This document shows, piece after piece, positions 15,270 to 23,939 of a stretch of 56,209 nucleotides of DNA. This DNA comes from Caccoplasma intestinavium. GTDB lineage: Bacteria; Bacteroidota; Bacteroidia; Bacteroidales; UBA11471. A program made the position numbers and the translations under genes. The notes below the pieces were generated by a model. The model did not search any database. It was not told where the DNA came from and saw only the letters and a list, made by a program, of their open reading frames with translations. The stretch spans positions 1 through 56,209 of the forward strand of contig DVKT01000071.1 of assembly GCA_018715885.1 (NCBI GenBank), read 5' to 3'. Positions within the stretch are counted from its first letter, which is position 1. Each line of letters begins with the position of its first letter.

Positions 15270-17282
15270 TTAATAGTTGTTTTTCGTCGGCCGTAAGCAC
15301 CAGTGATACATCATCAGCTGCGAAACATTGTTTTTGGAACGACCATTGGTCGTCGTATAGAACGACGCTTCATCGCTCGACTCGATCTTAATACGGAAAT
15401 TACCGTCGGTAGGCAGATTGACGATAGCCACCTGATAACCGTCGGTATCGTAAGCTACCGACTTGGGATCGAGTTCAAACCATGCCTGAGCATCGAAACC
15501 CTCGGGGTAACCGATCGAAGAGGAACCGAAAAATTCCATTTCGGAAGCACCGCCACGGTCGAAGTGGTAATTGGAGCCTTGTGCAGCCATACTCATATCT
15601 TTGATCAACAGCTGGTCATTGAAATAAATACTTAACGAATAGGTAAGCGAGTGCTTGAATCCCATGCGCAAATAGTACTCTCCGGCCGGGAGATTGCACT
15701 CTACCAATCCATAACTGGGATCATCGGTATTATACAGCAACCCGTCGTACTCGACACTGCAAAGGTAATCCTCGGGACGTACACTGGCAGCAAAAGATTC
15801 CTGCTGGGGAATGACGATCTTCAACGAGTCGATGCTGCGGGTGAGCGAGTCGATATGGAACGCCGTCGCCGAATCGGGCTGGGCAATGAGTTTCAACGAA
15901 TCGAGCGTTACTGTGGCATTCGCCAGAAGATTCTGACTCTTGGTCAACGAATCGGTTGCCGATGCAGCCAAAATTGCCTCGGGCGACGGAATGGCCGTCA
16001 GTACGTGATAATACATGGTAGGTAACGTCTCAGAAAGCGTAAACTCACCTTGCGCATCGTTACAGATCATCGGCTCTACCCACTTGGACCAGCGGAAATA
16101 TTGCGACTGCTGCTCGGCCGTCATCGCCGCCCATATCTGATAAAATTTCGTCTTAACCCGATAAATGACGATATGATTGGGTATCTTGAAATCGGAAAGA
16201 TAATATACGACACCGTTGCTCAACGTATCGGTTTTCGTGGGATCGACAAGCTGTGTGGAAGGACGCCAATAAGCCGAATCGGCTACTTTGAACTTCTCAA
16301 CATCGGAAGCTACATCTACTGTACGGGTATATCCTCCTACACAGTAGAAATCGGGAGCACCGACCGCAACTTCCTCGGCAGACAAACGACGATCGACAAA
16401 GCATGCCTGAATGATCCATTCCTTGAATTTGAGACTGTCAGAGGCCGTAACCGCCCGGTTGAGCCACACGGGAAGATTGGCATAAGCCTCATCGAGAGCC
16501 TTTTCGATCAACGCGTTGCTGGGAATGAACATCGTCGTCGTGTAATTTTCGGAACGCATATTCCAATAAGCAAGGCCGTTTTCGGTATAACGGTCCATCA
16601 ACGTATTGCGTACCGAGAACACCGAGTCGGAATAATAGGTATTACCCATATCGTCGACACCGTCGGCAACACTACTCTCAGGGTCGAAATAGACCTCTTC
16701 GTATTGAGCGACGTAGTCTTTGAATATCGAATAATCATCACCGAGCGCTTTCAAATATTCGTAAACCGATTCACGGGCACGTATCGTGCCGTCGACATAA
16801 TAGATATAGCCGTTGTCGGCTTTCACCTGCTTGGTCAACTTGAAGTCTTCGATATAGGTATCCTCTCCGCGAAGATAGACACGGAGATTTTTCTTATCGT
16901 ATAACGTCTCATAACGAGTAAGAATACCGAAATTCTGCGTCAACTTATCAGGAGAAACGGCAATATCGGAAATGCTATTTTTGACAAATGCCGTGTCGTT
17001 ATCAATAACCGACATATCGAGAGCATCGTTCTCACAAAGGACGAGCGTATATTCCCCGTCGGGTGTTATCGTCGGAAGGATTCCGGTCGATTGGAACAAC
17101 CCAGTAATTTTCGACAGCGAAGGCTGGCTTTTCATATATGCGGCGACATCTCCCGAATAAATTTCGATATCGGCCGAGACGATATTCCGTGCATCGTAAT
17201 GATCGTCCCATTTATCGGAGCACGACACAACGACACAGCACAAGGCCGCAAGCATCAATCCTGTAAATCTATTTGTTTTCAT
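15270..17282 (-). CDS. Fasciclin (FAS1) domain lipoprotein, 670 aa
   Basis: Predicted lipoprotein with signal MKTNRFTGLMLAALCCVVVSC (Cys21) and then SDKWDDHYD. Residues about 40-165 look like a first FAS1 domain (IYSGDVAAYMKSQPSLSKIT, ILPTITPDGEYTLVLCENDA). A second FAS1-like region follows around 190-430 (FIPSNALIEKALDEAYANLP). The C-terminal about 170 residues resemble a carbohydrate-binding or DUF5108-like beta-sandwich (CNLPAGEYYLRMGFKHSL). FAS1 domains mediate adhesion or binding; in SusCD operons they probably act as surface glycan-binding proteins. The gene begins 5 bases after the preceding FAS1 gene and is followed closely by susC. Confidence 0.8.
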   Translation of the reverse strand: MKTNRFTGLMLAALCCVVVSCSDKWDDHYDARNIVSADIEIYSGDVAAYMKSQPSLSKITGLFQSTGILPTITPDGEYTLVLCENDALDMSVIDNDTAFVKNSISDIAVSPDKLTQNFGILTRYETLYDKKNLRVYLRGEDTYIEDFKLTKQVKADNGYIYYVDGTIRARESVYEYLKALGDDYSIFKDYVAQYEEVYFDPESSVADGVDDMGNTYYSDSVFSVRNTLMDRYTENGLAYWNMRSENYTTTMFIPSNALIEKALDEAYANLPVWLNRAVTASDSLKFKEWIIQACFVDRRLSAEEVAVGAPDFYCVGGYTRTVDVASDVEKFKVADSAYWRPSTQLVDPTKTDTLSNGVVYYLSDFKIPNHIVIYRVKTKFYQIWAAMTAEQQSQYFRWSKWVEPMICNDAQGEFTLSETLPTMYYHVLTAIPSPEAILAASATDSLTKSQNLLANATVTLDSLKLIAQPDSATAFHIDSLTRSIDSLKIVIPQQESFAASVRPEDYLCSVEYDGLLYNTDDPSYGLVECNLPAGEYYLRMGFKHSLTYSLSIYFNDQLLIKDMSMAAQGSNYHFDRGGASEMEFFGSSSIGYPEGFDAQAWFELDPKSVAYDTDGYQVAIVNLPTDGNFRIKIESSDEASFYTTTNGRSKNNVSQLMMYHWCLRPTKNNY

Positions 17283-17287
17283 GGTAT

Positions 17288-19084
17288 TTAATCAATAGGC
17301 GTAAATTTCACATAATCCCACAACTGATGGTACTTCGAACTCGTCTTGGCATTGATATCCATCATCGTAGCTTTCAGTACATGTTTGCCGGAATTTTCAA
17401 ACTCTATTTCCCCCCACAAGGTAGTAAAGGCAGTACCGTAGGTCGCTTTACCAAATCCCTGTGACGTCAATCCCTTGTAGATATATACACTCGATGCATT
17501 TTCATCGTCGAGCGTAAAGCGGGTCAAACTACCGGAAGCATAGAACTCGTAAAGCACCGGGTTTGCTGCATAACACAACTCCACTTTATACCGACCTTTG
17601 ATGATCGTCGGAGACTCGAGTTGCACCCAACCGGCATATCCCAAATTCAACACCAGCAAATTGTTCATATAAGCTCCGTAGTTATTGACATCTTTTTCAC
17701 GGGCACTCTTGTATTTACATTTTACAAAACCGATTTTACGATAATTGGAATAGCTGGCTCTCGAAGAATTGCCTAAATAGGTCTCATTTTCGACGAATGC
17801 CGAGACATTACCGTAGTCGCCGTCACGCTTATCTTCGGAAAGGTCGATCGGATATTCCTTCGCGGCCAAAGCCGAAGTAAACAATGCACCCAAATTGCGA
17901 TCGGCACCGTAAGCGTTTACAAACGATATGATCTCGGCTGTATTGCAGAAATCCCAAATCACGGTAACGGGATCGGGTTCCCACACAGGCAGAATATGAT
18001 CAACCTTCTGAATCAGACCGTTACGGGCAGCCATATCGCTGCGAACAATTCTCGCCACCTCGTTGAAAATATGTTCACCTCCAACATCTTGGCAGGTTAC
18101 CACCTGATAAGTACACTCGGTATCGTAGATATTGATTTGTCCCTCTTCACTGAAATTGAAAAAGTCCGAAACTTTCATCTCCCGATCGAAGAAATGGTAA
18201 GCTATATATTGATACAAAGCATTTGTACTGTCGGTGTAATTGGTTCCCGCATTCAGATAAGAACAGAGATCGGAAACCGAACTGATACCCGACTGGGCAT
18301 ATACTTCATCAGGTACGGCAAGGCAGGTAAAGTTTACCGAATTGATAGACATACTTCCATTGATATTGTAAGTCGTATCGGCTATGCGGGAAACGATCTT
18401 ATCATAACCGCACAACTCGGCTGCACCCACAAAGATATTGTACTCGTCGTAAGGGCGCAATTTATCGAGAATGGTCTCGGCCAAAGGGTGTATCACATCG
18501 CCCATCGTAAAGATCTCGCCATTTGAAGTTTTTACTGCCGTAAATTTTGCCAATCGAGCCTGATTGTTGATATATATCGAATCGGGATTGTGCAATGTAT
18601 TGTCCAACTCCGCATCGTCGACATCGGTAATCGTGTATCCAAATCCTGTTGTCAAATAAGACTGGAACAACGTTTGCGAAGGAATCGACTCGCCATTCTC
18701 GGCATAGTTGATAAGCGACGCATCGGAAAGATCATAATTCAAGATATGCACTTGTGCAACGGCACGGGCATAATCCCGATCAAGCTCTCTCACGCTCGAA
18801 ACACCTCTCCACTCCAAAAATTCTCTCATGGCATCATTGTCCGGACAGAAAACCGTAGCCGTAGCATCGGCATCGTTCAAGGCATTGTAATAATCACTGT
18901 ATTTCAGCAACTCGACCCACAAAGAAAACTCGTCGCTGTTCAATGTCAGATAAGCTGCACACGTCATTTCCAAGGCATCATTTGATGACCTTATGTATGT
19001 AGTTCCCTCATATGGGTCTTCACAAGAGGTAATCAACGTGATTAACGCCAGTATAAATAAAGAAAACTTTTTCATAGGTATCAT
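17288..19084 (-). CDS. Fasciclin (FAS1) domain lipoprotein, 598 aa
   Basis: The ATG at 19084 overlaps the TGA of susD by one base (TGATG). A second ATG at 19075 (MKKFSLFILALITLITSC) is an equally good start, and the lipid Cys is residue 21 or 18. The first domain (residues about 35-210) shows FAS1 features: SDYYNALNDADATATVFCPD, and later GEIFTMGDVIHPLAETIL. A second FAS1-like part spans about 215-370. The C-terminal 200 residues form a beta-rich domain (GRYKVELCYAANPVLYEFYA) like that of the neighbouring FAS1 protein. It is probably a surface glycan-binding component translated together with SusD. Confidence 0.8.
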   Translation of the reverse strand: MIPMKKFSLFILALITLITSCEDPYEGTTYIRSSNDALEMTCAAYLTLNSDEFSLWVELLKYSDYYNALNDADATATVFCPDNDAMREFLEWRGVSSVRELDRDYARAVAQVHILNYDLSDASLINYAENGESIPSQTLFQSYLTTGFGYTITDVDDAELDNTLHNPDSIYINNQARLAKFTAVKTSNGEIFTMGDVIHPLAETILDKLRPYDEYNIFVGAAELCGYDKIVSRIADTTYNINGSMSINSVNFTCLAVPDEVYAQSGISSVSDLCSYLNAGTNYTDSTNALYQYIAYHFFDREMKVSDFFNFSEEGQINIYDTECTYQVVTCQDVGGEHIFNEVARIVRSDMAARNGLIQKVDHILPVWEPDPVTVIWDFCNTAEIISFVNAYGADRNLGALFTSALAAKEYPIDLSEDKRDGDYGNVSAFVENETYLGNSSRASYSNYRKIGFVKCKYKSAREKDVNNYGAYMNNLLVLNLGYAGWVQLESPTIIKGRYKVELCYAANPVLYEFYASGSLTRFTLDDENASSVYIYKGLTSQGFGKATYGTAFTTLWGEIEFENSGKHVLKATMMDINAKTSSKYHQLWDYVKFTPID

Positions 19085-20655
19085 CAATTATAATAGGGAT
19101 TCTGTATTAGCAAAGAATTTGCATCTATTTCTGTCTGACTGATCGGTAGGAACAACGCATTATCGTTATTCAACACGGTACGCAACCATGACTCTCCGGC
19201 CTGCTCGTTATATTCCAGCACCTTATCTACCAAGAAAGTCGATTTGTACTGATTGTTGTTACGACGACCGAAACGCAGGAAATCATACCACGCTTTACCC
19301 TCGCCGACCAGTTCAACGGTACGCTCGTAAAGGACTTTTTGCAACATGGCCTCTTCATCGAGCGGCTCTACCGCCTCGGCCGTAGCCTCCACCTCTATTT
19401 CGAGGTTGGAACGGGTTCTTATCTCATTGATGAGTTTCATGGCCTCTACCTTATCCTCGATATTCTCTCCATGAGTACGCAGAATAAGAGCCTCGGCTTT
19501 CATCAGCATGACATCGGCCACCCGATAAATAATGAAATTGGGATCGTAATAGGAAGCGGTACGTTTGTCGGAAAGCGTCTGCGAACCGAGATACTTCCAC
19601 ACATACGATACGGTAGCCGACTCGAAAATCGTAGCGTCGGGTCCCACGAAATAACCTCCGTACATCGAACGCACGGCTTCTTTCATCTCATACAATGTAG
19701 CCGAATACTCGCTATTGAACATCTGTGTAAGCGCTCTCGATATACGATAGATCCCGTCGGCATGCTCATTATCGAACAATTTGGGAAGATTATTGGTCTG
19801 GTTTTCTTCGTAATTGTACTGGATTTCGAATATCGATTCATTACTGTTTCCGGGATTGAACATCGAGAACCAGCTCGAATGCGTCGCCGTCGCCAAGAAA
19901 GCAGGAGCACCCACTCCCCGAGCATTGAGAATGGCATCGCAATAAGTTACGGCTGCCTCATAATCTTCGGCCCAAAGACACACATCGGCACCCAATGCGT
20001 AAAGAGCCCATTTGGTAGCACGACCTTTGGTTTCCCACGTCGTATCAAAAGATTCTTTGGCCGCACCCGTCGACAATGCGGTTCTGATATCAGAACGTAT
20101 CTGTTCGATCAGCTCGGCTTCGGTCGACTTAGCCACTTTCGTCGTGTACGTGTCATCTTCATAAGGCTCGGTAATCAACGGGGCTTCCCGCCAGTTACGC
20201 ACCAGATAGAAATAACACAATGCGCGCAAGAAATAAGCCTCGGTCTGATGCGACTTCATCGCCGGCAAGGCGTATGTAGCGTCGACTTTTTGGGTATCGG
20301 GAGCTCTCTTTATCACCGTATTGGCAACATTGATAATTTGGTAAAGCGTCCCCCAGTTGCACAAATCCTTATCGGTGGGCTTCACCTGGAAGTTCTGCAA
20401 GTTACTGCCTTTTTGGTTGTAAATACAGCCAGCACGCAATTCCCCCCACGGAATAAGGTAAGGCTCTACCATTGTACGTAAATAGTAATATCCGGCATTC
20501 ACAACAGCTTCCACTTCTTCTTTGGTCTGCCAGTAAGTTCCGCTCGGCTGTGAATTTTCAGGATAAATTTCGAGCCAGTCTTTACACGAAGTCATGGAAA
20601 AAACGACTCCACAGCCCAAAGCCAATATCGTATATTTTAAATTTTTTATTTTCAT
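19084..20655 (-). CDS. SusD/RagB family glycan-binding lipoprotein (first pair)
   Basis: A 523-residue lipoprotein with signal MKIKNLKYTILALGCGVVFSMTSC (Cys24). SusD hallmarks are the segment ATYALPAMKSHQTEAYFLRA with LCYFYLVRNWREAPLI (residues about 115-150), the family's core tetratricopeptide-like region, and a C-terminal segment ELVGEGKAWYDFLRFGR near residue 465, which is strongly conserved in the family. The gene lies 11 bases after susC and overlaps the following FAS1 gene by one base. It would cap the first SusC and select its ligand. Confidence 0.95.
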   Translation of the reverse strand: MKIKNLKYTILALGCGVVFSMTSCKDWLEIYPENSQPSGTYWQTKEEVEAVVNAGYYYLRTMVEPYLIPWGELRAGCIYNQKGSNLQNFQVKPTDKDLCNWGTLYQIINVANTVIKRAPDTQKVDATYALPAMKSHQTEAYFLRALCYFYLVRNWREAPLITEPYEDDTYTTKVAKSTEAELIEQIRSDIRTALSTGAAKESFDTTWETKGRATKWALYALGADVCLWAEDYEAAVTYCDAILNARGVGAPAFLATATHSSWFSMFNPGNSNESIFEIQYNYEENQTNNLPKLFDNEHADGIYRISRALTQMFNSEYSATLYEMKEAVRSMYGGYFVGPDATIFESATVSYVWKYLGSQTLSDKRTASYYDPNFIIYRVADVMLMKAEALILRTHGENIEDKVEAMKLINEIRTRSNLEIEVEATAEAVEPLDEEAMLQKVLYERTVELVGEGKAWYDFLRFGRRNNNQYKSTFLVDKVLEYNEQAGESWLRTVLNNDNALFLPISQTEIDANSLLIQNPYYN

Positions 20656-20666
20656 AACTCAACCGA

Positions 20667-23600
20667 TTAGAAATTAAGGTTAAATCCAAAAGAAAAACGA
20701 CGGCTGCGAGGCGTTTGCGCATTATCTTTGGAGAGATCTGTTACTTTGGATGGCAGGCTGACCTCGGGGTCTTGTCCTTTATAATTGGAAAAAGTAAAGA
20801 GGTCATAACCCGTAACAAAAAGGTTCAAACCGTTTATCTTCATTTTCTTGCAAATTCGCTTAGGTATACTGTAAGAAAGCGAGATAGTTTTGAGACGGAC
20901 AAACGAACAATCTTCTACAAATCGGTCCGAACCCAAATAGTTCAACCCGTAGTCATAAAGAGCGCGCGGTATATCGGTATTGTCACCTTCTGTACGCCAA
21001 CGTTTCAACACGGCTTTACTTTGGTTGTCGCGACCATACATAGCCTCCGAATCCATACGAGCCTGATTGATCACTTTTTGTCCCAAACGATAATGGAAGA
21101 ATACCGTCAGTCCCAAGCCCCTGTATTTGACATTGAATCCGCCACCACCGGTCAGCATGGGGTTACTGTTACCGATGTAAACGACATCATTCGCATCTAT
21201 TTTTCCGTCATGATTGATGTCTTCATACTTGGCATCACCGGGATAACATACATAAGATCCGTTCTTCATGACAATGGGTTTTCCCTGCAAATCATACATC
21301 ACATTACCTTCGGCATCGCGAGCATAGGTATCGGCCGTATTCTGGTATACGCCCTGATAACGGAAACCGTAGAACGAACCTACCGCAACACCGGGTTCGA
21401 GTCTTTGGGCATACTCACCGTTCTTCAACGAGAAATTCTCCTCTGCAATATTCGATGGCAACTCGATGATTTTATTTACGTTGCGGTTGATATTGAAGTT
21501 GGCTGACACGGTCCAATCCTTGTTCCGGAATATTTCGTAATCGATACGGTATTCCCAACCGATATTGCTCAATCTACCGGAATTGTAGTAAGCCAATTGA
21601 TTGCTTGCATACCCTACTGTCGAGGGTATCGTCACTTTGGTCTGCAACAAGTCTTTCGTTTCCTTATGATAATAATCGAAAGTCATCGTCAATTTATTAT
21701 CGAGGAAACCGAGGTCGGTACCGATATCGTACTCGGTCGAAGTTTCCCATTTCAGTTTGTTGAGTTGCATCGAGTTCGGGGCGATAGCCGCACTGGTATT
21801 GTAATCGCCGATCGAAGAATAGGTTCCCACATAAGGAGCCGTACCCTTAGGAGCATTACCACTTTGTCCCCAGCTGGCGCGTAACTTAAACTGTGTCCAC
21901 CAGTCGAGATTTTGCATAAAAGCCTCGTCTTGTACATGCCAAGCCACACCCACGGCCGGGAAAAATCCCCAACGGTTGGCCTTACTCAAAGACGACCGAC
22001 CCTCGTAGTTGGCCGTAAAACTTACGATATAACGGTTGAACAATGTATAGTTGACCATACCGACAGCCGCCATAGAACGGGCCTCGGATGTACCCGATCC
22101 CAGTTTGGTAATGGCACCTCCGGCAATAGGATCCGACATTCCGGGAGCAGCCACGCCATAAACGGCCTCGGCCGATTCTGAACTACGAGACTGGTCGGTA
22201 CGCCACAAACCTGTAGCTGTAAGTCCGTGTACACCGAACTGACGCCGGAAGATAAATTTATTCTCGGTCTGTAACGACAAGTTATTGGAATATCCGTCGT
22301 AGCTATAATTGGCATTGGTATTATCGATCGAGAAATCTCCGGCTGTTTGCGGCAGGAACTGGCGAGTTTTGACCGTTTTAAACTTCATGGCCACCCAACC
22401 CGTCCAACTGAATCCCGGAAGAATCTGATAATTGGCTCGATAGAGAATCCTCTCTTCACGCTGGGTCGTCTTATTGTAACTCTCATTTGCCACAATCAAC
22501 GGATGATAATTTTTATCTCCATCAGATGCTCCTTGGAACTCCTCGCTGTTTTGGCGGATAAAATAGTTGTCGGTAGGCTCACCCGTAGCATCATTGATCC
22601 AATAAGGGCTCTTATTCGGCATCTTGCGCAAAGCCTCCGAACGGACATTATCAAAATAGGGTTCGTCTTTCTGCGTATCGGTATAAGAGAACTCGGCATA
22701 CATATTGAATTTATCGGAAAAACGATACGTCAAATTATAGTTGGCCGTGATACGATCCAGCCCCGTACCTATACTGGTACCGCCTTCATTCATATAAGCA
22801 AGGGAGAAACGATACGTTGCTTTTTCACCACCGCCCGACATCGAGAAGCTGTTATCGAAAATCCATGCATCTTTGGTGATCTGCGAAAGCCAATCGGTAT
22901 TGGCATTATACTCATCGAAATAGCGCCAACTAGGCATATAACCTATCTCGGGAGTATCAAAAAGCAATTCGAGATAAGATGCAGAATTCTGCAAACCTTG
23001 CGCATTGGCCGTATTCCAAATAGCATCTTGCATAAAAGCGACATATTCATCTCCGTTGAGCATAGGTATCGATTCGGGTTCGACCTTTACGGTAAACTTC
23101 GAAGAGAAAGTAAAGTTGGTTTTTCCTTTGGCACCTTTCTTGGTCGTAATCAACAAAACGCCATTGGCCGCTTTTGTTCCGTAAATAGCAGTAGAAGCTG
23201 CATCTTTCAAAACCTCGATGCTTTCTATATCATACGGGTTGAGATTCAACATATCGGCAAAATCTTCATTGTTCGCCGTATTGAAATCGAAAGAGTCATC
23301 GATATCGGTCGAGTAAGGAACACCGTTGATGACGATAAGAGGATCGGCATTGGAGTTAAGGGTTGCCGTACCACGTATACGAATAGAACCTTTCGAACCG
23401 GGGTCGCCACCCGACAAAATATCCACACCGGCGAGACGTCCCTGCAAAGCCTCTTCGACCGAAGAAACCGGCAATGTTTCTACCACGCTCGACATATCGA
23501 TTTTCTGCGTGGCAGCCGTCTGTTCACGCACCGAGATACCCATATCGGTCGTCTCGACCCGTTCGGCAGAAACGTTTACTTCACTCAATTCCTGAGAAGA

Positions 23601-23939
23601 AGCCTCCATAACCACCGTCATCGTCTTTTGGCCGGTATAAGCAATACGTTGCGTCTCCATACCGATAAAAGAGAATACGATCGTAGCGGCATCGGCCGGT
23701 ACACGTAACGAGAATGCACCGTTGGCATCGGTCGTAACGCCGGTCAATACACGACGCTGATTATTTTCAATAGAAACATTCACACCTATCGACGGCTCGT
23801 GTTTCCCCTGATATATTTCATATACTTTACCCGATATAAAACCCGAACTCGTCTGTGCCGACAGCGTACAACTTATCATCAAACACAGCAACAAAAGGCT
23901 ATATTTAATCGGACTCATACTTACCATTCTGTTTTTCAT
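20667..23939 (-). CDS. SusC/RagA family TonB-dependent outer-membrane transporter (first pair)
   Basis: A 1090-residue importer. The start at ATG 23939 overlaps the TGA of the upstream FAS1 gene by four bases (ATGA); the longer frame to 23966 is less likely. The signal peptide ends near SCTLSAQ, followed by a carboxypeptidase-D-like domain (GVNVSIENNQRRVLTGVTTD). The plug carries the usual SusC motifs (LAGVDILSGGDPGSKGSIRI, DPLIVINGVPY, IESIEVLKDAASTAIYG). The barrel ends in FGFNLNF. It is a canonical SusC, closer to the family consensus than the second copy, and pairs with the 523-residue SusD. Confidence 0.96.
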   Translation of the reverse strand: MKNRMVSMSPIKYSLLLLCLMISCTLSAQTSSGFISGKVYEIYQGKHEPSIGVNVSIENNQRRVLTGVTTDANGAFSLRVPADAATIVFSFIGMETQRIAYTGQKTMTVVMEASSQELSEVNVSAERVETTDMGISVREQTAATQKIDMSSVVETLPVSSVEEALQGRLAGVDILSGGDPGSKGSIRIRGTATLNSNADPLIVINGVPYSTDIDDSFDFNTANNEDFADMLNLNPYDIESIEVLKDAASTAIYGTKAANGVLLITTKKGAKGKTNFTFSSKFTVKVEPESIPMLNGDEYVAFMQDAIWNTANAQGLQNSASYLELLFDTPEIGYMPSWRYFDEYNANTDWLSQITKDAWIFDNSFSMSGGGEKATYRFSLAYMNEGGTSIGTGLDRITANYNLTYRFSDKFNMYAEFSYTDTQKDEPYFDNVRSEALRKMPNKSPYWINDATGEPTDNYFIRQNSEEFQGASDGDKNYHPLIVANESYNKTTQREERILYRANYQILPGFSWTGWVAMKFKTVKTRQFLPQTAGDFSIDNTNANYSYDGYSNNLSLQTENKFIFRRQFGVHGLTATGLWRTDQSRSSESAEAVYGVAAPGMSDPIAGGAITKLGSGTSEARSMAAVGMVNYTLFNRYIVSFTANYEGRSSLSKANRWGFFPAVGVAWHVQDEAFMQNLDWWTQFKLRASWGQSGNAPKGTAPYVGTYSSIGDYNTSAAIAPNSMQLNKLKWETSTEYDIGTDLGFLDNKLTMTFDYYHKETKDLLQTKVTIPSTVGYASNQLAYYNSGRLSNIGWEYRIDYEIFRNKDWTVSANFNINRNVNKIIELPSNIAEENFSLKNGEYAQRLEPGVAVGSFYGFRYQGVYQNTADTYARDAEGNVMYDLQGKPIVMKNGSYVCYPGDAKYEDINHDGKIDANDVVYIGNSNPMLTGGGGFNVKYRGLGLTVFFHYRLGQKVINQARMDSEAMYGRDNQSKAVLKRWRTEGDNTDIPRALYDYGLNYLGSDRFVEDCSFVRLKTISLSYSIPKRICKKMKINGLNLFVTGYDLFTFSNYKGQDPEVSLPSKVTDLSKDNAQTPRSRRFSFGFNLNF